Notes: generated by a model not told the origin, from the sequence alone. A stretch of 64,000 nucleotides of DNA from Adineta steineri (GCA_905250115.1 CAJNOI010000078.1:124001-188000); one strand, 5' to 3'. Counted from the stretch's first letter, positions 25,901 through 39,026 are shown. Translations and numbers: made by a program.

Positions 25901-28900
25901 GTACATATAATAATTGATGAAAAGATTTCCATGTTAATGGACCATCTATTGTACTCCATAGACCATTAACATTTCGTTTTTTTAATGCTTCAACTAATAA
26001 AGGTTGTAATGAACGTAACATAGTTATTAATTGTTGATCAGAATCAAGTGGAGCTAAAAAAAAGAAAAATTTTTATTCGGAATTTTTTTTTCAGATGAAT
26101 AGAATTCTTACATGTTGAATATGACCATTGATGTAACCAGTGATGTTTATCAAGATCATCACCGATTAAACTATTTACAATATTTCGTGATTGTTCAATT
26201 GCTGCTCGACACGCCCAATTTTCATATTGATGTACAGGTTGTTTTAATATTTGAGAAACATCTTGATCATTTTTCCGATTTATTAATGATGTTTGAAGAT
26301 TTTTATTAATAAAATAATCAAATGGTGATGGTAAACATTCTTTACGTTCAATTAATTCTAATAAATTAACAGGTAAACGATCATTAGATGTACGATATTT
26401 TAAATCGGCTTTAACTCCGGTTATTTCAACTTCATCTTCATAAAATAAACCAGATAAATAACTTAAACGTAAATTAACAACTGCAGAAAAACCACAGGAA
26501 CATAAATTATTATTATTATTGTTATTGTTATTATTATTATTAGCATTATTATTCGTATTATTGTTTGTTGATGGAATGACTTGTTGTTGCTGTTGTTGTT
26601 GTTGTTGAGCATACATTGGAGGATGTGAATGCATATGATATGATGATTGTTGATGGGAATACATATGTGGATGATATGGTGATTGTGATGGTTGATTTTG
26701 GGCACCAGCTGATGTTGGTGTTGATGGTGTTTTAAGAAAATCTCGTGGTTTTTCAAGATAAATTGTTGAATCAATCCCACGAATATTTAATTCATTTGGT
26801 GTACATGCACATAAAACACATGAATCAAAATTCATATCACGAAATAAATTTAAAATACTATCATTAAGTAAAACATTAAATAATAATGAATCGACTTCTG
26901 GTTGATTAATTAATGTTGGTTGAGAATATGTTGTTGGACTATTTATAGCTTGTACACTACCAACAGATCGTATTGGAAATGGTGATGATTGTAAATCATT
27001 TGAACGTATTGATGGATTATTATTCATAGGTGAATATAATGTTGGTGTTGGAACATTTGATATAGACATTGATGTATTACGCATATCAGTAGAACGTGGT
27101 GTATGTTGTTGACGAAGAATTTGTTGACTATTAAATGGACTGGCTGAATAATCATTTGTTGTTAATGTTCGTTTCCAATGTCTTAATGGTTTATGATGTG
27201 ATGATATTGCTATAGAAAATGATTTTGATGGTTCATAACGTTTATTTGATTTAGTTAAAAGAGTTTTTTTTAATGGATGATAGGATGAATGATCTTCAAC
27301 AGTTATAGATTCAAATGGAGCTATAATTGATTCTTGACTAAATTGATTGAGCATATCAAATGTTGTTGCAGCGCTACTCACACTATCAACCATAATAGCA
27401 TAGGGAGAATGTAATGCTTGAAGTTTTTCAGATGAAGATGAACCAGGTGGAGTATTGTAAATTTGTTCCATTTCATGAAAAACTATAAAAAAAAGAAAAG
27501 AAAACAATTCATTTTTATTAAGGAAAACAAATCAAATAAATCATAACTGAAATCAATATCGATTAATAGATATGACATTTTTCTGACTCTATGAATCTCC
27601 AATTAACTTGTCAATCAATCATTTCTATTTCCCTATGATATCTTCGTTATGTTATCTATTATGTCTGTACAAAGTATAAATAAATAAATATATATATATG
27701 ATATATCATTATTCGATTTACTTTTGATTAAGTAATATAATATTAAATTAGACTGATATATTTTCACTTGATTGAATAATCTCATGCATGTTTTCTAATT
27801 CATGATCAATGACATTTACATATAACTAAAGTTTTGAAGACTAATAATAAATAGATTACCCAGAGTAATTCATTTAATCGATTACAAACAGACTATACTT
27901 TGATACTTTAATTATAAGTAAATATAAACTGCAATCTTTGTTTTTAGTCTTCTACATTAGTTCAGAAAGTAAACAATTTTTTTTAATCTCATTTCTCAAA
28001 TTATAGTAACCTTGAAAGGAAAAATAATAAGTCTCAGGTTACACATAAATCCAGAGAATGAAATCTAAGATTCTTTTTTCTATTTTAATAATTTTTGACT
28101 TATATGTCATTTTGTTCTAGTAAAAATTTTTACAAATTCTCTAAATTAAAAAATAATAAATAGAAACGTCAACGACGGAATTCTTGATCGACTGATTCTC
28201 ATTTTCTTATACTCCACACTAGTAACTATATATCAAGGAAATAAATTCTTTTCTTATTTTTTGAAAGACTAACCTCCGTTAAGTGATTTATTAATAGGAA
28301 ATGAATTGCCATTCGTATTTAATAAATTTGTAGGAGGTGGTGGTGGTGGTGGTAATGAATATACAAGTGAATTGTCTTTACGCATAGGTGATTTAACACC
28401 ACCATTTGAAAGAATATGTGAAAGAACATTGGAATTTGTAGTTTTATTGTCATTTATATCATGTGAATCAATAATTGTATCAAGATCTGCCATAGATGGT
28501 CCATCTATTGTATATGAAGATGATTGATTTTGACGAGTATTTGTTGGAGTTGATGGAGGATAACTTGTTCGAGATGTTGAATCTTCATCATCATCAAAAT
28601 CATATGGATCTACTCTAGGTAATAAATGACTAGGACTCGGTGGAGTTGGTTGACCATGACGATAGAGATGATCAGTTGTTGTTAATGTTGATGTATTATT
28701 TATTGTTAATGTTGATTGTATACTATTTATTATTGAATTTGTATCAGAACGAAAACGTTTTAATGGTAATTGTAAAAATGTATCTGTTCGATGAAAATCA
28801 TATGTTTGTTTATGATGTTCTCTTTCATCATCTTCAACAATTGATAAATCATCAAATGCAACTGTAGCTGAACGTTTTAAACCTCTTGATGATGATGATG

Positions 28901-29695
28901 TTGAAACTGGTGTAGGAGAATTTGTTTGAATAGAATTTAAATTTGTTATTGGAGCAAGTACTGATGGTGGACCACTCATACTAACACTATTGGGTGTTGT
29001 TGCTGTCCATTCTGTTGTTTTATCATTGATTGTTTGTTGATTTGATGGAGTTGGATTATTAACTATTGGCGAGGATGTTGATTGAGATGTTAAAGGATCA
29101 TTTTGTGTTAATGTATTTGTATTTTCAATGGATTCAGATTGATTTTCAGTTTTAATAGGTTCGGATTTTGTACGAATTGAGGACGGATCAGATAGAACGG
29201 GCGGAGTTATACGAGGACGGCGATGAAATGGAATAGATGTTGATAAACGAGTATTTGGTGTTAAACATTGATGACATCGACATGTACGACGATTTATTGG
29301 ATCACTAATTGATAAGCATTTATTTTCTTGTCTTCAAAAAAAAGAAATAAATATAAAAAAGTTCATTTATAAATAAATATATATACATACTTTTTATCAA
29401 GATCAATGCAATTATTTCTTTGAGCATTAATTAATATTTGATTAGCAAGATTTTTTATAAGAATATTTTCATTTTTATTATTATTTGATATTAAATCTAA
29501 TGGTGTATTTATTGTCGATGATGTTGGTGCTGGTGGAATATTTGATGTTGTTGGAATTTTAGATTTTTTTGTTGAAGATAATTCAGTTTTTTTATTTGAA
29601 GGAGTTGTTTCATTACTTGGAGATGATTCATCATTGGAAGCAATTTTATATACATAACATGTTGGATAGAACATTCTAATATTGCCTTTAAATAA
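22910..29695 (-). CDS. MED13: Mediator subunit MED13 (kinase module), 5' end missing
   Basis: MED13 joins the CDK8-cyclin C module to core Mediator in the nucleus. Recognised blocks, N to [10 protein letters not shown] (29.7 kb; human LYPACLVL); CRCHQCL with a FHRRP turn (about 29.25 kb); [24 protein letters not shown] with [36 protein letters not shown] and [24 protein letters not shown]; the PIWI-like part with [24 protein letters not shown] and [17 protein letters not shown]; and the last exon with LSWLLIDAK and SCLPIH, stop at 22910-22912. PolyQ (9) and polyN tracts sit near 26.5-26.6 kb. Introns are mostly ~55 nt; one (27483-28273) is 791 nt and empty. The first visible exon starts at an acceptor at 29696 in phase 1, so upstream exons, including the MED13_N domain, must lie in or beyond the gap. 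Confidence 0.92.
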
Positions 29696-29748
29696 GAAAA
29701 CAAAAATCGTAGACTAATCATGATATTAAAATATGTTTTATTTCTTAA

Positions 29749-29848
29749 NNNNNNNNNNNNNNNNNNNNNNNNNNNNNNNNNNNNNNNNNNNNNNNNNNNN
29801 NNNNNNNNNNNNNNNNNNNNNNNNNNNNNNNNNNNNNNNNNNNNNNNN
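29749..29848. other. Assembly gap (100 N)
   Basis: One hundred Ns, a default gap size. It lies 54 nt upstream of the first visible MED13 exon and directly beside a tandem repeat, a likely reason the assembly broke. Confidence 0.99.
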
Positions 29849-30450
29849 TACTTAGGTATAAATACGGTTTTGTTAATTCGACGGTGGTGGATTTGTTTTT
29901 TTATAATTAATTTTTGCCTAAAAAATGTATTATCTTTTTTCATTTTTGATCAATGCTTAATATTTTTCTTTACTTTAGGTATAATTATGGTTTTTGTTAA
30001 TTCGACGGTGGTGGTTTTGCTCTTTCTTTGGAAATATTTGTTGCTGCAAAATGTACCCAGGTCGATGATTACGAACTTCGTAAACGATTGGATACGACCG
30101 TAACCGGAAAAAATACGACCATATACGACCGTATGTCACCGTATTTTGCCGTATCACCTGAGGCCGTATTACGATCGTATGTCTCCGTACCGTATACGGA
30201 CAATTATGATTGTTTACGGAGAAAAACGGTCGTAAAAGATCGTATTTTTCCGTTTACAGCACGGAGACATACGATCGTAATACGGCCTCAGGTAATACGG
30301 CAAAATACGGTCGCGCGTGGTCATATTTCTTCGTATACGACCGTTTACGATCGCGCTTGTTTGACCTGGGACGTATTATCTTTTTTCATTTTTGATCAAA
30401 GCTTAATATTTTTCTTTACTTTAGGTACAAATATGGTTTTTATTAGTCCA
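29849..30450. repeat. Tandem repeat of about 120 bp, 2+ copies, next to the gap
   Basis: Copy 1 starts at 29849 and copy 2 at about 29969. Both begin TTAGGTATAA, share TTGTTAATTCGACGGTGGTGG, and carry TATTATCTTTTTTCATTTTT and GCTTAATATTTTTCTTTACT. A partial third copy starts at about 30420. Copy 2 is split by the hairpin element at 30056-30370. The array probably continues leftward into the N run. Confidence 0.75.
30056..30370. mobile_element. 315-bp hairpin-forming MITE inserted in the tandem repeat
   Basis: The ends are inverted (CCCAGGTC at 30056-30063, GACCTGGG at 30363-30370). They are flanked by ATGTA and ACGTA, a 4-of-5 target duplication, and the empty site can be read from repeat copy 1. 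Inside, arms 30139-30188 and 30261-30310 pair over 50 nt with one mismatch around a 72-nt spacer. The sequence is a dense mosaic of TACGACCGTA/ATACGG-type motifs, far richer in CG dinucleotides than its surroundings. There is no coding capacity. Confidence 0.8.
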
Positions 30451-31842
30451 ATTTTGTGCTGAATTTGATTTTTTTTCTATTAATGTTCAATGCACAATGC
30501 ATTTTCTTCCTTCAATTTTTTGTCAAAGATGCAATTTGAAATATCGAATCTTTACTGAAGTGTGTAATAGAACAATCAAAGAATAAAATAATTTTGTTAT
30601 TAGTTTCAAAACGGATTTAAATTTCGGATTCCATTCAGAAACATATAAAATAAAATATTGTAAAGAAAAGCTAGTCGTCTGATCGATGTCAAGTGGTCAT
30701 CGTTCGTGATGCTTTGTTTCTCACATATATAGTAGCTCACGTTACGTTTTGTTGCAAAAGAAACAGGTACGATTGTATATCAATGATTTAGTTCTCAGTA
30801 GAAGATATTATAAGGACCTCCGGGCAATAAAAACACATACGTAGAGATAAAACGATTGAGGGTTCGGAGTATGATAAGAATTCGCAGAGTACGAGATCTG
30901 CCAATCGGGTGTTGAATATGATAAAACTTTGGATTTCGAGAAAATTTGTTTTTAATGGATTACGCTCGATTTCTTCAGTGTTAGTATGATTATTTTAATG
31001 AACAAATGTAGAAGTTAGCAGTACAATGTTGTGCTAAATTTAAAAAACTATGACAAATGTTTTGATCTAATCAAATTATATAATGGAGACTTGTATCATT
31101 GCAAAAAAGGACGCTTCATGTATTTTGTGAAACTTATATATATATATTCCACAATGGGAAATATACAGAATAAAAATTTTGGATGAAATGTTTATGCCGA
31201 TCTATATCGTATTATTATAGTAATTGAAATCAAGGATTATTACATATATTTTTATAACGTTATTGGTTACAGTAGTATTTATACGATGTTTCATTAGGAT
31301 GAAAAAGAAACGAGATAATCATAAAATAAAGTGAATTAAAAGCATTTATAATCTTCTTAAATCTTATAATGTTCTCTAAAGATATGTAGAATATGTGTAC
31401 ATTTAGATACACTATGTAATCATTCAATTAAAAAAGTGAAATAACAAATCAACAGATATGGAATATAATTATTATAGTACGTCATTTTTTATTATATAAA
31501 ATATTTCCTTCTTTTACATTTCAATATTTAAATTCCAGATTGGAGTTTAAAAATGACTGTGTTAATAAACTTTACTAATCAGTTATTTTTCCCAAAAATA
31601 ACAATATTACTAGTGTTTGATATATGTTATTTTTTCTTAGTCATTGTTAGTTTTATTCAAAATAGGAATATTGAAAATCTTTCTAAACTTTAAATTTGTG
31701 TATAAAGTTTTGAAATATGTGAATAATTCTTAGATTGATGAGCAAATTCAAGATTGTTGTATTTTAATGAAATAATGAAAAGTTTCTTTATTGTTTAGCT
31801 CTTTCCTATAATCATCTTAAATTCAGTCAGAATGCATCGTGA

Positions 31843-32374
31843 AATCCAAATGCTATAACTTGCGCAAATATCAGCACAATTGGTGAAAACTCTTACGATA
31901 TTTTTATTAATACGAACAACACTGTTTATGTACCTAATCGAGGCAATGGTCGCATTATCGTCTGATTTAAAAGAAATATTATACTAACAAAAAATATTTT
32001 GAGCAATTCACCGAATCTATAGTCTTTTTGTGACAACAACAGATGATATTTATGTTGATAGTGGTACTTCAATAGGTCGGGTAAAGAAATGGAGAACGAA
32101 TTCATCAGTTGTTGTTCTAACAATGTATACATGTCAAAAGTGTGAGAATCTTTTCATTGATATTGATGACAATCTTTAATGTTCAATATCTGATCTTAAC
32201 CAAATTATTAAAGAATCGCTGAACACCGTTTCAAATGCACTATTGATTGTTGCTGATACAGATGATGCTAGTAACACTTCTAATAAGCTTTGTTCTTCTC
32301 GAGAAATCTATGTTGATATCAGTTTTAGTCTTTATGTGGCGGATTATGGAAATAATCAGAAAGTGAATCAATAA
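31843..32374 (+). pseudogene. Degraded NHL-repeat protein fragment
   Basis: Conceptual translation shows successive NHL beta-propeller signatures: DIFINTNNTVYVPNRGNGRI, then FVTTTDDIYVDSGTSIGRV, LFIDIDDNL, and IYVDISFSLYVADYGNN. The reading frame is broken by TGA at 31963-31965 where the repeat normally has Trp, by a frameshift near 32015, and by TAA at 32177-32179 in the LYC position. No start or full-length frame exists. Secreted or membrane NHL proteins form large families in rotifers; this is a dead copy or relic. Neighbouring sequence on both sides is non-coding. Confidence 0.82.
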
Positions 32375-35081
32375 TGTGATAAATGTATTCTAAATAAATT
32401 AGAATTTGTTAATTGTAATTACAAATAAAATATCAGACGATTGTATAATTATTGATTATTTTAATTCTTCTATTCAATGATAATATGGGGAGTCTTGTAA
32501 ATTTCTTCTCAGTGTTGAAAATAACCAGAGATCTAGTATATAACATTATATTGTGACGAAGAAGGCTTTAGTAATCGGCTTATATCTATTGTCATACTTG
32601 AAAAATAGATTATTTTTAAAACTGATGGACTTTTACTAAAACATTTCTTTCGATCTTATTATTAAAATAATGTATATCATTTGATACATTAATCAGTGGT
32701 TATGAAATGATAATTGTCAAGAAAAAATATTAATTCTTCTAATTTACATCTATAGTAGCATATACAAAAGTAAAAATAGCTTTATTTTTTAAATGAAAAC
32801 TGTATTTATAAACATATTTTTTATCATTAATTCTGAATATAATCTATTAATACTAATACATTCGAAATTAATACTCTCTTTAAGATTTATCTTCACATTA
32901 AGGTGATTTTAAATTATATATTTTTATTAAAATAGATTAGACATCGTGTTAAATCAATAAACAGTATCCTATAATTAATATAAGTTCATAACAGTTCTTT
33001 TTTTTTCATAGAAGAATATTAAATGTGATGTCTTTTCTATTTATTCAAATGAGAACTGATATATATATATACCCAAGCAATACTTTTAATTTAACATCAA
33101 ATTGATAGGATCAGATATTTTAAATAAATATTACACTTCTCAAATAACAGGGTATTCGTATAAAACAATGATAATGGACACTTATAACAAATCATAATTA
33201 ATATTTATCATTTAAAAAAAGAACGAGACCAATACATATTTTTCAAAAGTTTATAAAATTATCCGAATGCAATCATAAAAACATTTACTGTTATATCTCT
33301 GTTTAGATCTGTTGAATTTATCCTATCGTAAAATGTAACTTCTACTAAAGTAATATGTATCATATAGATTTATTTTTTTTCTATACTCACTCAACTCCTC
33401 CAAATGCATGATACCTACATAATAGTGTGATATTTTTAGTATAAAAATATGAATCATTTCATATAGGTGCTAATCGATAGACATTTAATCGATTGGGCGT
33501 GTATGATATTATTCCTTGAAAAGACAATGCTTATTTACATATTTTTATTTATATCAAAATAAACAACCTCAAATATATTTTCCATATATAACAAGACATT
33601 TATAAATATATCTATACTAATGTTTTCTTAAATTTATCAACATTAATTATTGTTTTATTTATACATCAACATTATAATGAATCTAACATACACACGTATT
33701 TTCTATAAAATACATTATTTATAATATATAATAAATATTTATAAGAAAAACATCTTCTTATTTATATTTCAATTTAGTAATGCATATAGGAAATATTTTG
33801 ATATCAGTTAAATCTATTTAAGCATTCAATTAATTCTTATCAGTTAAATTTATTCAAACATTCAATTAGTTTTTATCAGTTAATTTTTAATTAAGGATAT
33901 GACCTTGAATATATGTTAAAAAATATAATTAGGCATAGATTATTTTTTCCTCATAGGTTTTTTTCTTTGACTATGCTAGTTCACCATTGGACATATAATG
34001 GATGAAAAAAAAAATTTCTCGTTAGCATCTATTATAATTGATGTTTTTTGAATAATGATAGTGATCAATTGACAGGATGCAATTACATGAAGATATTACG
34101 CTCGGTTTTTTTGCTTAGGTAAATGGTGCATGAAGTAATACGTGCGTAAGGTGAGCTTTGTGTAAGTTCAAATATATAATCATAAATCTTCTTACATATA
34201 AATATATGTATGTATATGTATGTAGAGATTGCGTTGGTGGCAAAATTTTTCGTTTTTTCTTTCTTTTTCTTTTTTTTAGTTAAAATATATAATATATCTC
34301 ATCAATTATTGACAAAAAAAAGACACAATAGGAGAGATAGGCGATAATTTACTTTGAATAAATACAGTACAATGTATATATTCTTTTTTTTTTCATTGAT
34401 AACAAAAGACCTTGCTTGATATAGTATTCAGTGAAGGATAGAAAGATACTTATATTGGTAGCTGGTTTCATCAAATAAGTATCTATGAGTACAGATAAAT
34501 TGTATCGAAGCAGTAGAAGGCCTTAAAAAACAATGATTTTTTTTTCGCGGAAGAAATAAAAAGGTGAGGATAAGACAGCCAATGTTTATTTTTTATGGTC
34601 GTTATTCATCCCGAAAGAGAAAAAAAAGAGAGAGAAACCAATGTTAAGTACGAAAGTAGTCATAATTTGATACGTTTTTTTTGCTTCTTACTTGCACCTT
34701 TTTTTCTCAATAACGTCCCCGATATAATTGTATATGTGGTCAGATTTATATTTCGTACCTGTATATGTACATGCGAAGAGAAGGGTAAAAGAGGAGAAAA
34801 TGAGAAATATATGACAGCAGAGATATGATATTAGATTGAAGCGAGTAGTCATTTCACTCTCTTTCGCTCACTCTCTCTCTCTGTCTCTCTCTCTCTCTTT
34901 CTATCGTTAGTGTACTGTGCAAAGAAAACAAGCGACAACGTCGATGACAATCTCATGTTAATAGAGCGTTGACTGACGCATCCTTTACTGCTGTAACGAT
35001 CACCATCATCACCACTCTTTACCGCATCACATAAAAACAACAACAACAAAAAAAAAACCACAGTCATAATAATCGAACGCA
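32375..35081. other. Intergenic, AT-rich; CT microsatellite near its end
   Basis: 2.7 kb between the NHL relic and the tetraspan gene. No convincing ORF. A (CT)n-rich tract at 34855-34901 lies 180 nt upstream of the start codon of the next gene, a possible promoter-proximal element. Confidence 0.5.
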
Positions 35082-36578
35082 ATGGCAAAGAAAGCCAAAG
35101 ATCCCGCAGCTGCTGCTGCTGCTAAGAAACCACAAGCTCCAGTTGATCCCGTCAAAGTTGGAAATCTTGTTCGTTTATTAAATATTCTTGCTTTAGTACT
35201 AGCTATTGGTGCTTTTCTACTTCAATTATTTGCTGTACTTTCTCATCATTGGAAATGGCAAGTAACAGGTCTTGGTTCATTAGTATCACCTTCTTATCAT
35301 TATGCTCAACCAAATATTTATAATGATAGTCGACTTGATCAATATTATGGTTTATATTCACGTGATGTTAAACTCTATGCTAATAATGATGAACAACTTG
35401 ATGTTGATGCAAATACACGTTTTCCACGGCTTGATGATGGTGAAGAATCTCTTCATCATTGTTTATCACAAACATCAACACTTCGTGGTGCATTTCTTGC
35501 TTGTTCAGATCGTGTAGTTTCACCAGAACAATGCCATTGCCGACGACATGCTTATTGGAATTTTGTTATTTTCTTCGAAGTTCTTGCTTTAATTTTACTT
35601 GGTATTGTTGTCATTGTTGCAGCTTTACTCTCAACAGAATATCGTGTTTTATTAAAACTTGCTGGTGCTGGTTTAGCAATTGCTGCTTTTCTTCTTTTAT
35701 TCATTGGTTTTCTATTAATTGTCACTCATCTTAAACGTGAGACACGTTCATTGGCTGATGCATATCCATACATTCATCAACGACTTTCAAGTAAACTTGC
35801 TGTTCCTGTTGGACAACCATATGCCATACGAACCAAAGAAACAATATTACATCAAGCTGTTCGTCGTCAAGCACATGAAACATATCGTGCATATCCTTTA
35901 TTACCAGGTCAACATCCATACAATGAAACACATTTTCAAGAATATTCAGAACCATCACGTGGATGGGTTTATAAACCATATTCAAGTATTAATGTTCAAC
36001 CTATTGCTTATGCACCACTTTCACAACGTGGTCGACCAGGTCCTCCAACCGTTCCAAGACGTCAAACAACACCAGCACCATTACATAATGAATATGGTCC
36101 ATTAGTAGGTTATGATACAGTTTTTGATCATACACGTGCTGGTATTGGCGCCGGAACTATACTATCAATTCTTGCTATGATTCTTGCATTACTTACCGGA
36201 GCGATTCTTGCTTTATCATGGCTTCAAGGTAACAAAATTGAACCACCTAAACCACCAAAAGCACCAAAAGAGAAAAAAACAAAAACAAAAACAACAACAA
36301 CAACTACTAGTTCAGCTGAATATGTACCATTAGCTACAGATGTTCCTGCTGTAAGACCATTAATTCCTTCTGATTACGACAGTCATCGTCCAATTGGTGA
36401 TGCCATTGTAACAGCACAACATGTACAACAACCACCTTATGGTACACATGAAACTCGACAAGAACCAGTTATTGTACGTGATGTTGTTATTCGTGATGAA
36501 CATCCAGTAGTAGTCACTACTCAAGAACGTTCATATCCGGTTAATGTTGAAACCCATCAAACAGCATACAATACATAA
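35082..36578 (+). CDS. Intronless four-TM, claudin-like membrane protein
   Basis: 498 aa in one exon. A Lys/Ala-rich cytosolic head (residues 1-28) is followed by TM1 (about 30-53), an ectodomain loop (54-159) with HHWKW at 55-59, GLYS at 90-93 and Cys127, 141, 151 and 153, then TM2 (160-183), a very short turn, TM3 (190-215), a 137-residue loop rich in Pro, Tyr and His, TM4 (353-380), and a cytosolic tail with a Lys/Pro and poly-Thr stretch. The TM pattern and the W...GL..C...C order resemble the claudin/PMP22 superfamily, but the canonical W-GLW-C-C spacing is not matched and the second loop is unusually long. AATAAA follows at 36588-36593. Function is inferred at most as a junctional or membrane-organising protein. 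Confidence 0.8.
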   Translation: MAKKAKDPAAAAAAKKPQAPVDPVKVGNLVRLLNILALVLAIGAFLLQLFAVLSHHWKWQVTGLGSLVSPSYHYAQPNIYNDSRLDQYYGLYSRDVKLYANNDEQLDVDANTRFPRLDDGEESLHHCLSQTSTLRGAFLACSDRVVSPEQCHCRRHAYWNFVIFFEVLALILLGIVVIVAALLSTEYRVLLKLAGAGLAIAAFLLLFIGFLLIVTHLKRETRSLADAYPYIHQRLSSKLAVPVGQPYAIRTKETILHQAVRRQAHETYRAYPLLPGQHPYNETHFQEYSEPSRGWVYKPYSSINVQPIAYAPLSQRGRPGPPTVPRRQTTPAPLHNEYGPLVGYDTVFDHTRAGIGAGTILSILAMILALLTGAILALSWLQGNKIEPPKPPKAPKEKKTKTKTTTTTTSSAEYVPLATDVPAVRPLIPSDYDSHRPIGDAIVTAQHVQQPPYGTHETRQEPVIVRDVVIRDEHPVVVTTQERSYPVNVETHQTAYNT

Positions 36579-37817
36579 TAACAAAAAAATAAACAATATA
36601 ATTTCTTGCATTTTTCGAACAGTATTTAGACTAGAACATTCACACACTTTCATTCATTTATGTATCTTTGTCTCTCTTTCTTCTTTTTTCTAATTTAGAT
36701 TTTTGACTAACATGTATTATGTTTTATCTTTTTTTTTTCGCTAAGTATTAACACAAAAATTTTACTCTTTTATTATATTTATTATAATCCTTGTTTGATA
36801 ATCTTGCTAAGCTATAGATATCCTTTAATTACAGAAGAGGTTATTTCAGTATCAGAATTCTAAACTATCGCTTATATATACATATAACCTCGATAGTCTT
36901 CTAGTAAATCTATTGATATTCAGAAAGATAAAAAAAACACGATAGTTTGTCAAGAACATTCAAAAGAGATTTAAATCTATTCATATAAACATATACATAT
37001 ATATATATGGTTTTTATCAATGATAGTTTAATGTCTAGTTGCTACCGGATCATATTGAATGATTGAATTCATTGTTCAATAACTAAAGTATGAATGCAAT
37101 TTGAGTGTTTAGTGATATATGCATGTCCTTTTTTTTCTTTCTCTCTCTCTTTCTCTCTCGTCCTCAATACATTCATTTATGTCACTGTCTGTCTATCTAG
37201 TAAGATTGAAAGATATATTGATCGATTGAGAAGTGAACATCCACGCGTATCGATTGATGTGAATATGATAAGCAAAAAAAAACGATGATAAATGACAGTT
37301 TTAAACGTATATTACCTTTTGATCTCGTTTTCTATTATAAATCAATATATTAACAAAGAAAAAAAAGACATTTGAATTGTTTATATTTTCTTTTCGAAAT
37401 AGTTATCAAATAAATATAGAGAAAATATTGTATTTCTTATCAAATATGTATTTACAGTCATCATTATAGTGATTGTGTCATTTAATAGATAGACTCCCTT
37501 CATGGTTATCATCATACGTCAAAAAATAAACGAGACATGTCATATGAAATCGATGCAATACACTTGTCATTCAATTCAAGGATGTGATAAAAAAAAAAAA
37601 GGTATTTTTAAAACCTTTGAGTAATGATCAAAATAGTATGTAAATAGAATATTCGTTGTTGAATTGTAATTATAAAATATGAAAAAGTTAAATAGAATAT
37701 ACTTTTCGGTTTATTTATTCAAATAAAATCAAATTCATAAAACAACGAGAAAAATAATAAGATAATAGAATATATCTGACTTAAAACTTTTTATTGTCGA
37801 ATGTGTTTTTTTTTCGT
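36579..37817. other. Intergenic between convergent genes, nothing seen
   Basis: 3' flanks of the tetraspan gene and of the small minus-strand gene. It contains a CT-rich tract at 37129-37160 and poly-A/T runs, with no coding signal. Confidence 0.5.
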
Positions 37818-39026
37818 TTACGATATGGTACACAAGGTTTCTTTTTTAAATGAAAATGGATATTGAAAACAGCAAATAGAACGTTTTATTGTTGGATGAG
37901 TACGAAATTCTATATCACCTGTATCATCATCATTATCATCATTGTCGTTGGCAAGTAAGGCATGATTAGTACTGTTCCTAACAGAATCTTCATTTTGACG
38001 AAATGTTTTTAATTCTTCACGTAATTCATTTCTAGTTAATTTATGTACTGGTGAAACAAAATTATCTTCGCTAGAAAAAAAGAAAAAATATATATTGTTA
38101 GTTTATAATCATAGAATGTCTGATTAAATAGAGTCTATAAATAATAAAGCTGAAAATTAAACTATTTATTATATGAATATTTATTTCGATGTAATATAAA
38201 TTGAAAATATTTTTATTCTATCGATTCCATCAAAATAAAATATAGTTCCTGTATAATTACTTTACCAAACTACAATAAGATTCAAATATCTTTAATATAA
38301 ATTAATGAAATCTTTTCATTTTGTACTCTCAATCTAGTTTGATTCTCATGTATTATTTATCATGCAATAATTGTATTCAAAAGATTTTTGTCCTCTTTAT
38401 AAATAATATGTCGTTAATTCTAATCGTTTATTTTCTAGACTATATTTGAATTACTAAAAGTTCCTATTATTGAACTACCATATTCTCAACTAATTTGTAT
38501 CGTATTAATATAATCAAATAACATAGCATAAAGAGCAATCATAATCATACTTTTAACATTTGAATTCTAAAATATAGAAAAAAAACAAAAACATAAAGAC
38601 TAACTCAGAATTATCATTATCACTAATTGTTACTAATGGTTGGTAAGATGGATCATTATTTGCTTGAATTCGTGTATTTAAAATTCTAAATTTATATAAT
38701 TATAGAAAATGAATAAAACAAAACCATATGAATTACTTTAATCCAGATGATATTTGAATTGAACTTGATTGAGCTAGATGTTGCACTAGATTTGGTTTAT
38801 TGGATGTTGGTGGTCGAATTTTAGATAGAAGATCTAATAATTATAGATGAATTCGTTATTGATTTATAAAAAAGAACAAAAGAAAAATTTTACACCATTT
38901 TTCTGATTAGATGTTTTTCGAATTGGTTGATTTGTCACAATATTTAAAGCCTAAGACAAACTAAATAATATCGTTTATCAAAATACAAAAAAAACATACT
39001 TGTCGATTAACGGTCGATTTATCCAT
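37818..39026 (-). CDS. Unrecognised small protein, 170 aa, five exons
   Basis: Exons 39000-39026, 38896-38950, 38737-38833, 38605-38685 and 37818-38070 sum to 513 nt, in frame with good GT-AG borders. The protein is hydrophilic and probably disordered. It has a basic N-terminal third, SKIRPPTSNKPNL, an acidic DNDNSDEDN stretch, a predicted helix RNELREELKTFR, a second acidic run NDDNDDDTGD, and a Cys-containing C-terminus. No signal peptide or TM. Its ATG is 221 nt from that of the oppositely oriented gene at 39248, so the two probably share a promoter. I cannot assign a function. Confidence 0.6.
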
